Assembly: GCA_030039935.1 (NCBI GenBank)
Contig: JASHUQ010000118.1
Span: forward strand, 1 to 9,451
DNA length: 9,451 nt
From: Microcaldota archaeon
Lineage (GTDB): Archaea; Micrarchaeota; Micrarchaeia; Micrarchaeales; Micrarchaeaceae
Reading direction: 5' to 3'
The notes under the pieces are model-generated. The model worked only from the letters and a program-made list of their open reading frames with translations, ran no database searches and had not been told where the DNA came from. The first letter of the stretch is position 1; every line of letters begins with the position of its first letter. This document shows, in pieces, positions 1 to 6,062 of this stretch. Position numbers and translations under genes: made by a program.

Positions 1-497
1 TCTCCCGCATAGAAATTATTCAGATCAAGCTCTGTAAGGTTCTTGTACGCTTCAAGAAGATCGTATGTTGTAGTTGTAGAGAACTTCATCCTTCTTGCCT
101 TTTGGTCGAGCACGTCCTTGTTCAGGAATTTTATTATGTTGGTTCCTATGACAGTTCCTTCTATGTCATAGTCGCACGCGTTTATGTACCTGTCACAGCT
201 CTTTGACAGGGAAACAAGCGTGTCCAGATATCCTTTTGTGTATTCAGAAAAAGAGCTCACAATGTGCGATGGGGCCCATTCCACTTCCAGCACGGGATAT
301 CCCCTTGTCTTGTCCTTTTGCTTTATTGTGAATAGATGGCCTACAGCAGCAGCAATGTATGTTGTATTCTTCCCGTCTTTTATCTCATAGTAGTTGACCT
401 TGTTGGCGATCTGCTTTTTCTGCTCCTTTCCGTTTCCCAATGCTGATGCTAGGCGAAGCGCAACGCTAGGTTTCTCTGCAATAATCAGCGTGTTCAC
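1..497 (-). CDS. topA: DNA topoisomerase I, archaeal type IA (N-terminal part, cut by window edge)
   Basis: Type IA topoisomerases relax negatively supercoiled DNA by single-strand passage. The visible 165 residues cover the Toprim domain. The N-terminus reads LIIAEKPSVA, with the conserved Glu-Lys-Pro (residues 8-10) that holds the catalytic glutamate of the family. The metal-binding DxDxE motif is CDYDIEG (D109, D111, E113), in the form usual for archaeal enzymes. GHLFTI and GYPVLEVEWAP are also typical of the family. The sequence ends just where AG-x-ARH and the active-site tyrosine domain would follow, so the catalytic Tyr lies outside the window. The start is GTG at 495-497, because an in-frame TAA lies four codons upstream. 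The gene begins 9 nt after the stop of the upstream small membrane protein, so the two are probably cotranscribed. Function is known from the family; the remainder of the gene is unseen. Confidence 0.93.
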   Translation of the reverse strand, partial: MNTLIIAEKPSVALRLASALGNGKEQKKQIANKVNYYEIKDGKNTTYIAAAVGHLFTIKQKDKTRGYPVLEVEWAPSHIVSSFSEYTKGYLDTLVSLSKSCDRYINACDYDIEGTVIGTNIIKFLNKDVLDQKARRMKFSTTTTYDLLEAYKNLTELDLNNFYAG

Positions 498-506
498 AAA
501 ATCACT

Positions 507-761
507 TTATTTTTTCCTTCTTTTCTTCGGCCTTGCCCTATTTCTTGATGGCCGCGTTTCTGGCTCTTCCTCTGTTTCTTTGGGAGTCTTTATCCTTGAA
601 ATAACCCACGCATTAAGGAATCCGACTGCGAATGTAAGCACAGCAACGATATAGAATGGCGTTTTTGCCCCATAACCTATAAATATCGCTATTGCAATTA
701 TAAAGAGAATAACAGTCAATACAGATAATATAAAGCCCAAACGCTCTGATTCATCTATCAT
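507..761 (-). CDS. Small two-helix membrane protein with basic tail, unknown function
   Basis: I do not recognise a family. Counting from the ATG at 759-761, this is 84 residues: a short acidic start (MIDESER), two hydrophobic helices (about 8-29 and 35-56), then a charged tail. The tail is first acidic (KETEEEPE) and then strongly basic (ends PKKRRKK). By the positive-inside rule the basic tail is probably cytoplasmic, where it could touch nucleic acid or phospholipid heads (inference). A TTG codon directly before the ATG gives an alternative start at 764. The gene lies 9 nt upstream of topA on the same strand and is divergent from the transporter pair, with only 22 nt between the two start codons. 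Confidence 0.7.
   Translation of the reverse strand: MIDESERLGFILSVLTVILFIIAIAIFIGYGAKTPFYIVAVLTFAVGFLNAWVISRIKTPKETEEEPETRPSRNRARPKKRRKK
726..734 (+). promoter_or_regulatory. Possible TATA box for the EamA/SMR pair
   Basis: TAATATAAA on the plus strand, centred about 54 nt before the ATG at 784. A start site about 26 nt downstream would leave a leader of roughly 28 nt. The box sits inside the opposing small membrane gene. I see no clear Shine-Dalgarno sequence in that leader, so this is weak. Confidence 0.25.
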
Positions 762-783
762 CAAATAAATACCCTGTGGTTCA

Positions 784-1140
784 ATGAATATATATTTAGT
801 TATATTTATAACCCTTATTGCTGCACTTATTGCCTCGTTTTCTCAATTCCTGTTCAAAAAGAACCTCGTAAAGCAGCTCAAAGGCGTTAAAGAAATAATA
901 GGAACTTTGAAAAACAAATACATTGTCATTGGAGTGGCAGGCTATTTCCTGAGCCTTGCTGTTTACCTGTTTGCGCTCTCAAATGCTCCCCTATCAATAG
1001 TATATCCTACCTTTGCAAGCACCTTTATCTTCATAACAGTAATCTCCTCTGTTTTTCTCAAGGAGAAGCTCGGTGCAAGGAGAATAGGAGGAATAGCGCT
1101 GGTCTTTCTTGGCATTCTGATAATCGCAGCATCTTTGTGA
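784..1140 (+). CDS. Four-helix EamA/SMR-like membrane transporter, subunit 1
   Basis: A 118-aa protein of the drug/metabolite transporter superfamily, in the short four-helix form. Predicted helices are about 2-24, 46-66, 69-91 and 97-118. The first helix ends ASFSQFLFKK. A glutamine (Q21) stands in this segment, and the membrane-embedded Glu of EmrE-type multidrug pumps is missing. The second half (NAPLSIVYPTFAST, then LKEKLGARRIGGIALVFLGILI) matches the EamA repeat, with Glu94 at the end of helix 3. It is followed 4 nt later by a second protein of the same fold, so the pair most likely works as a heterodimer, like ArnE/ArnF or EbrAB. A lipid-linked sugar flippase role is possible by analogy with ArnE/F, but the substrate cannot be read from the sequence. 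Confidence 0.8.
   Translation: MNIYLVIFITLIAALIASFSQFLFKKNLVKQLKGVKEIIGTLKNKYIVIGVAGYFLSLAVYLFALSNAPLSIVYPTFASTFIFITVISSVFLKEKLGARRIGGIALVFLGILIIAASL
789..797 (-). promoter_or_regulatory. Possible TATA box for the small membrane protein-topA unit
   Basis: On the minus strand this reads AAATATATA. Its centre is 32 nt upstream of the ATG at 761, similar to the 33-34 nt spacing of two other TATA boxes in this window. It lies inside the first codons of the divergent plus-strand gene, so the two opposing promoters would overlap. A/T-rich coding sequence could mimic such a site. Confidence 0.3.
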
Positions 1141-1144
1141 TATT

Positions 1145-1471
1145 ATGGCAACAAAATTGAGGAATGTCGGTTTTCTTGTTGTGTCTACATTCCTTGGAGC
1201 AGTAGGGCAGTTGCTTTTCAAGTATTCATTCGGAAAGCCTTTGTTCGCAGAGCTGCTTGCTTCTGGCCTGGTAGTTTATGGGATATCAACCATAATATAC
1301 TTCTATGTATTGAGCAGGGTGCATCTGAGCTGGGCATATGGAATGGGAGGGCTCAGCTATATCTTTGCAACAATATTCGCCTATCTATTCCTTTCAGAAA
1401 ATATCCCCCTGCTGAGATGGTTTGGCGTCATAATAATAGCTATAGGGGCAGCGCTTATAGGTTTCAGCTGA
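1145..1471 (+). CDS. Four-helix EamA/SMR-like membrane transporter, subunit 2
   Basis: A 108-aa partner of the preceding gene with the same four-helix layout (about 8-26, 35-56, 64-84, 90-108). Helix 1 contains GAVGQLLFKYS, the GQ-LLK signature seen in ArnE/ArnF-type and EamA half proteins, with Q22 aligned to Q21 of subunit 1. The conserved Glu after helix 3 is present (FLSENIPLL, E85). The Trp-Tyr-Gly segment LSWAYGMGGLSY differs clearly from subunit 1, which fits two specialised halves of a heterodimer rather than a recent duplication. ATG is at 1145, 4 nt after the stop of subunit 1, so translation is probably coupled. The stop lies 3 nt from the convergent gene on the other strand. Confidence 0.8.
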   Translation: MATKLRNVGFLVVSTFLGAVGQLLFKYSFGKPLFAELLASGLVVYGISTIIYFYVLSRVHLSWAYGMGGLSYIFATIFAYLFLSENIPLLRWFGVIIIAIGAALIGFS

Positions 1472-1483
1472 TTCTTATTTTTG
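1472..1483 (+). terminator. Possible U-rich terminator of the transporter operon
   Basis: TTCTTATTTTTG directly after the stop codon at 1471. Archaeal transcription commonly ends at U-runs without a strong hairpin. The run lies inside the 3' end of the convergent gene. Confidence 0.35.
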
Positions 1484-1948
1484 TAGACTTGGCGCAGATT
1501 TGTAAAGCTGGCTTAGATGATTTCTCATGTAGTTGTGATAGTAATCGGTCATTACCTCTTCATTTAGGTCAAGAACAAAGAACCCGCCTATCTTTCCAGA
1601 AAGAATGAGCTGCCTTGCTTCATATTCTGAAATGTCGAGCTTCTTCAGCTCTGCATCTTTTTGCATTCGTGTCATTCCGTCAAAAGCATCCAATACTGTA
1701 ACCCTTGCTCCCATCGGATAAGTATCTGGACCTGGCTTTTCATTTTTATTATGCTCATCTTCGTATCTGAATAGTCTAACAAGATATCTTTTTGCAGCCT
1801 CAACTCTAGGATGCTCTTTCCTTATTCTCTCTATTCTTACAGGGCTTCTTTCATCCTGATTGCTGCAGCTCTCTGCGGCTCTCAGCATTCCCTCTGCAGC
1901 TGCGTCCATTTCTTCCCTTGTCAGCCCAGAATCCACGGGTTTTCGCAT
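1475..1948 (-). CDS. Hypothetical protein, 157 aa, no recognised family
   Basis: I do not recognise this protein. It appears soluble, charged and mostly helical. Residues 1-60 are rich in Arg and Glu (TREEMDAAAEGMLRAAES, then RIERIRKEHPRVEAAKRYLVRLFR), like a nucleic-acid or protein-binding helical region. A central proline/glycine linker (KPGPDTYPMGARVTVLDAF) leads to a second helical part (MQKDAELKKLDISEYEARQLILSGKIGGFFVLDLNEEVM). The tail is aromatic (DYYHNYMRNHLSQLY). It has no signal peptide or membrane segment. It lies downstream of rps3ae on the same strand but has its own TATA box at leaderless spacing, so it is probably a separate unit. It converges with the transporter pair, leaving only 3 nt between the stop codons. 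Confidence 0.72.
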   Translation of the reverse strand: MRKPVDSGLTREEMDAAAEGMLRAAESCSNQDERSPVRIERIRKEHPRVEAAKRYLVRLFRYEDEHNKNEKPGPDTYPMGARVTVLDAFDGMTRMQKDAELKKLDISEYEARQLILSGKIGGFFVLDLNEEVMTDYYHNYMRNHLSQLYKSAPSLQK

Positions 1949-1972
1949 AAGTATAATTTTGATTCTTATGAT

Positions 1973-1980
1973 ATTTATAT
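1973..1980 (-). promoter_or_regulatory. TATA box for the 157-aa gene, leaderless spacing
   Basis: Minus strand ATATAAAT, centre at about 1976, which is 28 nt from the ATG at 1948. With the usual archaeal TATA-to-start distance of about 25-27 nt, the transcript would begin at or within a few bases of the start codon. Confidence 0.55.
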
Positions 1981-2005
1981 GTGCTTATTTTTCAGTTTTT
2001 AGGCT

Positions 2006-2033
2006 GCAATATTGCGATTTTGCAAATGCGCAT
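2006..2033. other. Two adjacent short palindromes upstream of a TATA box
   Basis: GCAATATTGC (2006-2015) and ATGCGCAT (2026-2033) are both perfect palindromes. They lie in the 94-nt gap between rps3ae and the 157-aa gene, 30-57 nt upstream of that gene's TATA centre. They could be operator half-sites or a weak 3' structure of the ribosomal operon. No function can be shown from sequence alone. Confidence 0.25.
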
Positions 2034-2042
2034 ATCAAAGGA

Positions 2043-2609
2043 TCAGTCAACTTCCAGCTTCTTTATTTCCACTTTGTTTATGTTCGCAATGTGGGATACC
2101 TTTCCTGTGAGATCAGACTGAAGCTTTCCATCTATTACAGAGCTTATTATAGAATCAGAATCATTCTCTTTTGAATAGCTGTTTATGAAAGATACCATCT
2201 CGCTCCTTATTCCCTTTAACCTAGCTCCTGTCACCCTGTTCCTTGTCACAGATATCGCCTTTACTGTCATGGGCACATTGTCCCTTGTTTTTACTGGGAC
2301 AACAACCGATGCTACACTTCTATACCTCCTAACAAGGGATCTAAGATAAGAGAAAACCAATTCTATCACTATGAGCTTTGTATGAGCCGCATCTCCATTC
2401 GTGTCCGTAACCCTTAGCACAACATTTGTGAACGCGTGCTGTGGATTGTGCGTAAGCTGGTCAAGGCTCACCTTTATCTTCCTGTTTATTACACTCTTTT
2501 CATCATCTCCAGGAATCTCGCACACCTTTGACTCATTGAAGCTTTTTGGGGCATACACTGTAAACCATTTCTTGAGCTTCCATTTGTCAACAGTTCTTTG
2601 AAGTGCCAT
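2043..2609 (-). CDS. rps3ae: Small ribosomal subunit protein eS1 (S3Ae)
   Basis: eS1 is an archaeal/eukaryotic protein of the 30S/40S platform near the mRNA exit site. The N-terminus VDKWKLKKWFTVYAPKSFN is the family signature. It is followed by the conserved INRKIKVSLDQLT and AFTNVVLRVTDTNGDAAHTKLI segments and the RSLVRRYRS basic patch. With 188 residues it is close to the usual archaeal length of about 190-205. I place the start at ATG 2607-2609 (MALQRTVDKW). A GTG two codons upstream (2613-2615) overlaps the rps15 stop as GTGA and is an equally possible coupled start, giving 190 aa. It is the last gene of the valS-rps15-rps3ae unit. Proximity of rps15 and rps3ae is common in archaea. Confidence 0.96.
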   Translation of the reverse strand: MALQRTVDKWKLKKWFTVYAPKSFNESKVCEIPGDDEKSVINRKIKVSLDQLTHNPQHAFTNVVLRVTDTNGDAAHTKLIVIELVFSYLRSLVRRYRSVASVVVPVKTRDNVPMTVKAISVTRNRVTGARLKGIRSEMVSFINSYSKENDSDSIISSVIDGKLQSDLTGKVSHIANINKVEIKKLEVD

Positions 2610-2611
2610 GT

Positions 2612-3076
2612 TCACGCCTTGCCTTTTATAAGAAGCTCCGCTTGTTGTGGGTCATACCTCCAGTTCTTCGGCAGTTCCCCTTCTCTTATATAGTATTTTG
2701 CGAGCCTCCATATCTTTGATTCTGTCCTGCTGAGCCTTACTCTATTGTAAGTATCCCTTTTGTTTACATTTAGATGGTTTCTTATCCTCAATGCCCTTCT
2801 CATAAGATCGAGCATGTCTGGAGGAACTTGTCCTGAAAGGCTCTTTTCGCTGAGTATTTCCATCAGCCTTTTCCCGGTCGCCTGTTTTATGTAAAGGACC
2901 TTGTGCTCCCTCTTGAGTTTTTCTCCTATCTGCGCAGGGCCCAGCCCTTGCTTTGCGTAATTCGTTATCAGCTCTTCTATTTTCTCTTTTTCCAGTCCAC
3001 TTTCGTTGCTTGCTTTCTCTAGCAATGGCTTTCTCGACTTAGCCTTTCCGTGCCTTTTTGTGTGCATTCTTGCCAT
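2612..3076 (-). CDS. rps15: Small ribosomal subunit protein uS15 (S15P)
   Basis: uS15 binds the central domain of 16S rRNA and forms bridges to the large subunit. The 154-aa length and the extra N-terminal domain (MARMHTKRHGKAKSRKP, then a helical segment through KIEELITNYAKQGLGPAQIGEKLK) are the archaeal/eukaryotic form. The C-terminal core has PPDMLDLMRRALRIRNHL, then SRTESKIWRLAKYYIREGELPKNWRY, a close match to the family ending L-P-x-x-W-x-Y. The segment that is usually His-Arg-Lys-Asp-Lys reads NVNKRDTYNR here, a mild divergence at an rRNA-contact loop. It begins 25 nt after valS and overlaps or nearly touches rps3ae, so it is probably cotranscribed and coupled. Confidence 0.96.
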   Translation of the reverse strand: MARMHTKRHGKAKSRKPLLEKASNESGLEKEKIEELITNYAKQGLGPAQIGEKLKREHKVLYIKQATGKRLMEILSEKSLSGQVPPDMLDLMRRALRIRNHLNVNKRDTYNRVRLSRTESKIWRLAKYYIREGELPKNWRYDPQQAELLIKGKA

Positions 3077-3101
3077 GAAAACAACATCTGTTAAGCGTCC
3101 A

Positions 3102-5552
3102 TTATACTGCTATCGAAACAGAGAAGTCCTTGCCTCTTTTTACAGATACATTGACAGCTTTCAGTATATTTTTAAGCTCTTCCTTAGAAGAAACCACAGC
3201 GCTATAATATTGTTCAGGAACATTTATATTAATTGATGATATCTCTTTGTTGAGCGCGATCTTGCTCTTGGCCTTGCCCTTCCTCACTTCCGAAATTATG
3301 TCATTGAGTATTATTCCTGTGTCTTCTGGGTCGAATTCAACGCTGCTCTTTTGCACAAGCCCATTTATGACATAGTCTGGCCCTTTTTCCCTTTCAGCGT
3401 ATTGCGGAAACATTTTTTGGAATACGCTCTCCTTGTTTTTCATTTGAAGATAGATCTCTTCGCTTATGAATGGGATTACTGGGGCGAACATTGCAATCGA
3501 CGTCTCTAGAACATGCTTCAATACATAGAGAGCGGCGTTCCTGCTTCCCTCCATTCTGCTCTCCGTTGAATAAACCCTGTGCTTCACATTTTCGATATAG
3601 AAATCTGCGAATTCATGCCAGTAGAAGTTTATCGCAGTATTCATCGCTTCGTATAATGTAAGATTGTCATAGCCATCTGTCACGCTTTTTACCGTCTCGT
3701 TTAGCCTATTAAGAATCCACAAATCGAACACATTGAGGTGCCTGCTCGGCTCTTCCTTTGATGCCTTCCCTTTTGACAGAGCAAGGTTGACAAAATTTGC
3801 TGTGTTGTATAGTTTTGTTATGAAGCTTTTTGCATAGTCCATTTCATTGTAGGAAAATGGCCTGTCTCTTCCTATCCCTCCGCTAAGCGCGACCCAGAGC
3901 CTTATAGCGTCTATAGAGTATTTCTCCACAAGCCCATCAGGGTATATCCCGTTGCCTAGGCTCTTGTGCATCTCTTTTCCATCCTGTCCTAGAATCATCC
4001 CATGGACAAGTATGCTATTCCAGGGCTTGTCTGATGTAAGCGCCATTGTCCTGAATATTGTGTAGAATGCCCATGTCCTTACTATGTCCGTGCCCTGTAT
4101 CCTCATGCTATTGGGGAACAGCTTCTCGAACCTTTTCTTTTGGTCTGGCCAGCCTGCCAGAACCATCGATGTTATGGATGTATCGACCCAGCCATCGAGT
4201 GTTTCCTTTGTACCGACTATTCTTCCGCTGCATTTGGGGCATTTTGATATGTATGGCTTCTTTTCCATAGAGTCGAATGGAAGGTCCTCTTTCTCTGGGG
4301 GAACTATGTAGTTGCATTTTTCGCAGTACCAGAAAGGCATAGGTGTTCCGAATATCCTGTTCCGTGTGAACGCCCAGTCCCATTCTATGAAATTAGCCCA
4401 GTCGTCGAGCCTCTGTCTTGCTGATTCTGGAACCCATTTTATTTCTTTTGCTGTTCTTTTTATATCATCCGAATACTCCCTTATCTTTATGAACCACTGC
4501 GTGGTTGATATGAGCTCTATCTTTGTCAAGCATCTGTCATGAACCTTGATGTTGTGCTTTACCTTTTCCTGTTTTTTCAGCACTCCCTTTTTCTTAAGCT
4601 CATCTGCTATTGCATTCCTTGCATCATTTATGTTAATTCCATTGAACTGCTTTGCGTTGATCAGCTTTCCGTTGGAATCTATTGCCTGAACAAGGTTCAG
4701 CTTGTTCTTGTAATATATGCTTATGTCGCGCTTGTCCCCAAAAGTGCATATCATTTCTACTCCTGTGCCGTAGTCCTTGTCAACAATGTCGTTTGTTACC
4801 ACTTTTATCTTCTGGCCGAATATTGGCACAATGAATTCCTTGCCTACAATCTTGGAATATCTATCATCTTTTGGATTGACCGCTATTGCAACAGCAGAAT
4901 GCAGCATCTCAGGCCTTGTGGTAGCTATCGTTATTTTTTCTGTGTCGCTTTCCGACATTTTAAAATCTATATAATTGAGATAGGTTTCCTCTTCCTTTTC
5001 TTCGGCCTGCTCCCTTGATATTGCGCTGCCGCAGCTTACGCACCACTCTATAGGATGGTCATTTCTATATAGCATTTCCTTTTCGTACATAAGAAGGAGG
5101 GAAAGCTGCACCTTCCTTATGTATTCTTTGTCTGTTGTCCTGTATTCCAGCTTTTCGTCCCATACGGCCCCGAATCTTGACATCCATTCTTTCATTGAGT
5201 CAAGGTTTTTCTGAGACACTTCTAGGCATTTTGCGTAGAACTCGTTTCTTGGAAGGTTCTTCCCGTATTGCTTCTCTGTTTCTATCTCTGTCGGGAACCC
5301 GTGCTCGTCCCATCCCACAGGATAGTATAGATTAAAACCTTTCATTTTCTTGTATCTTGCAATTGAATCCCCATAACAGGTCCAGAAAACATGGCCCAGA
5401 TGCAATCCTCCGGTTGTGTTTGGAGGTGGCATATCCATTACAAAGATCGGGTTCTTTGCATCTTTGTCATTATATGAGAATATTTTCTTCTCTTTCCAGT
5501 AGCCCTTCCACTTCTCGTACAACTCGCTCGTATAGATACTAATGTCAGGCAT
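3102..5552 (-). CDS. valS: Valyl-tRNA synthetase, archaeal type
   Basis: A class I synthetase that charges tRNA-Val with valine using ATP. The 816 residues begin with the catalytic Rossmann fold: PPPNTTGGLHLGH (HIGH motif HLGH, 51-54) and YPVGWDEHGFPTE, the archaeal ValRS form. The CP1 editing domain includes TTRPEMLHSAVAI and DYGTGVEMICTFGD. Two Cys pairs, WCVSCG and the WYCEKC / CPKCSG knuckle, are typical zinc-binding elements. WDWAFTRNRIFGTPMPFWYC and DGWVDTSITSMVLAGWP complete the core. The second signature is KEMHKSLGN (EMHKS, 527-531) instead of canonical KMSKS; the catalytic second Lys and the Ser are kept. The anticodon-binding helical domain follows. The C-terminus lacks the long coiled-coil arm of bacterial ValRS and is slightly shorter than many archaeal enzymes. 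It heads the valS-rps15-rps3ae unit. Confidence 0.97.
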   Translation of the reverse strand: MPDISIYTSELYEKWKGYWKEKKIFSYNDKDAKNPIFVMDMPPPNTTGGLHLGHVFWTCYGDSIARYKKMKGFNLYYPVGWDEHGFPTEIETEKQYGKNLPRNEFYAKCLEVSQKNLDSMKEWMSRFGAVWDEKLEYRTTDKEYIRKVQLSLLLMYEKEMLYRNDHPIEWCVSCGSAISREQAEEKEEETYLNYIDFKMSESDTEKITIATTRPEMLHSAVAIAVNPKDDRYSKIVGKEFIVPIFGQKIKVVTNDIVDKDYGTGVEMICTFGDKRDISIYYKNKLNLVQAIDSNGKLINAKQFNGININDARNAIADELKKKGVLKKQEKVKHNIKVHDRCLTKIELISTTQWFIKIREYSDDIKRTAKEIKWVPESARQRLDDWANFIEWDWAFTRNRIFGTPMPFWYCEKCNYIVPPEKEDLPFDSMEKKPYISKCPKCSGRIVGTKETLDGWVDTSITSMVLAGWPDQKKRFEKLFPNSMRIQGTDIVRTWAFYTIFRTMALTSDKPWNSILVHGMILGQDGKEMHKSLGNGIYPDGLVEKYSIDAIRLWVALSGGIGRDRPFSYNEMDYAKSFITKLYNTANFVNLALSKGKASKEEPSRHLNVFDLWILNRLNETVKSVTDGYDNLTLYEAMNTAINFYWHEFADFYIENVKHRVYSTESRMEGSRNAALYVLKHVLETSIAMFAPVIPFISEEIYLQMKNKESVFQKMFPQYAEREKGPDYVINGLVQKSSVEFDPEDTGIILNDIISEVRKGKAKSKIALNKEISSININVPEQYYSAVVSSKEELKNILKAVNVSVKRGKDFSVSIAV

Positions 5553-5590
5553 AACATTCAGTTATTGATAGCTAAAGCTAAATAAAGATG

Positions 5591-5598
5591 TTATAAAC
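5591..5598 (-). promoter_or_regulatory. TATA box for the valS-rps15-rps3ae operon
   Basis: Minus strand GTTTATAA, centred at about 5595, 43 nt from the valS ATG. This predicts a start near 5569 and a leader of roughly 17 nt. It directly abuts the U-run that ends the TRAM gene, so terminator and promoter are back to back in a 67-nt gap. Confidence 0.5.
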
Positions 5599-5607
5599 AA
5601 AAAAATT
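5599..5607 (-). terminator. U-run terminator of the TRAM gene
   Basis: In the transcript the sequence is AAUUUUUUU, 13-21 nt after the TGA at 5620. Archaeal RNA polymerase terminates at such U-tracts without a hairpin. Confidence 0.55.
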
Positions 5608-5619
5608 AAAGTTTCCCAA

Positions 5620-5913
5620 TCAGAGCATTTCTCCAATTGCGAACCTTGCCTTAACATCTGTGATTCTGACCTTTACCTTTTCGCCCTCCTTGGCTCCTTT
5701 GATAAAGATGACAAAACCATCCTTCTTTGCGATTCCGTCTCCTTTTGAGGCAACAGCTTCGACAGAGACTTCGACCTCATCGCCGACCTTTACAGGTTTT
5801 GGCAAGAAGTAGTTGGACTTTATATTCATCCCTCCTCCTCTTCTATCTCTTCTGTCTCCTCCATGATGGCCTCCATAGCCACCTCTTCCTTCCATATTTT
5901 CTTCGTCTTCCAT
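5620..5913 (-). CDS. Single TRAM-domain protein with Gly/Arg-rich N-terminus
   Basis: TRAM domains are small OB-like beta-barrels that bind RNA. In archaea, stand-alone TRAM proteins act as RNA chaperones with a cold-shock-like role. Residues 36-97 are a full TRAM domain: PVKVGDEVEVSVEAVASKGDGIAK, FVIFIKGAKEGEKVKVRI and the end VKARFAIGEML. Unlike the bare domain, it carries about 28 extra N-terminal residues rich in Gly, Arg and His (EGRGGYGG, GGDRRDRRGGG), like the RGG boxes of RNA-binding proteins. The ATG at 5911-5913 includes this region. Later Met codons at residues 7 and 29 are possible starts, and Met29 would give the bare domain. The reading stays open and biased through the Gly-rich part, which supports the long form. 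It has its own promoter and a U-run terminator. Confidence 0.9.
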   Translation of the reverse strand: MEDEENMEGRGGYGGHHGGDRRDRRGGGMNIKSNYFLPKPVKVGDEVEVSVEAVASKGDGIAKKDGFVIFIKGAKEGEKVKVRITDVKARFAIGEML

Positions 5914-5996
5914 TACATCTTTCTCTCATACGTAGAATTAGCTCTGTTTTTACACTTCGCTGTACTCCGTATTCTTAATGTCTATTTAGTACTGAG

Positions 5997-6004
5997 ATTT
6001 ATAA
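5997..6004 (-). promoter_or_regulatory. TATA box of the TRAM gene
   Basis: Minus strand TTATAAAT, preceded by GAAAGCC, a plausible BRE. A start about 26 nt downstream (near 5974) leaves a leader of about 60 nt before the ATG at 5913, unusually long beside the near-leaderless genes nearby. A cold-responsive leader is conceivable, but I find no clear structure in it. Confidence 0.5.
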
Positions 6005-6062
6005 GGCTTTCCATAGGGAGGCTTTGCTGAAGAGTTGCCAATGCTTCTGTCATGCAACTTTT

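Noticed and set aside
394..654. Plus-strand open frame of 86 codons
   Set aside because: It overlaps topA and the small membrane gene on the opposite strand; the topA reading is certain.
1860..2174. Plus-strand open frame of 104 codons across the rps3ae gap
   Set aside because: Antisense to two minus-strand genes, and composition is unlike a real protein.
4539..5018. Plus-strand open frame of 159 codons
   Set aside because: It is antisense to the editing domain of valS, and its product is rich in Tyr/Cys/Phe without a recognisable pattern, a typical shadow frame.
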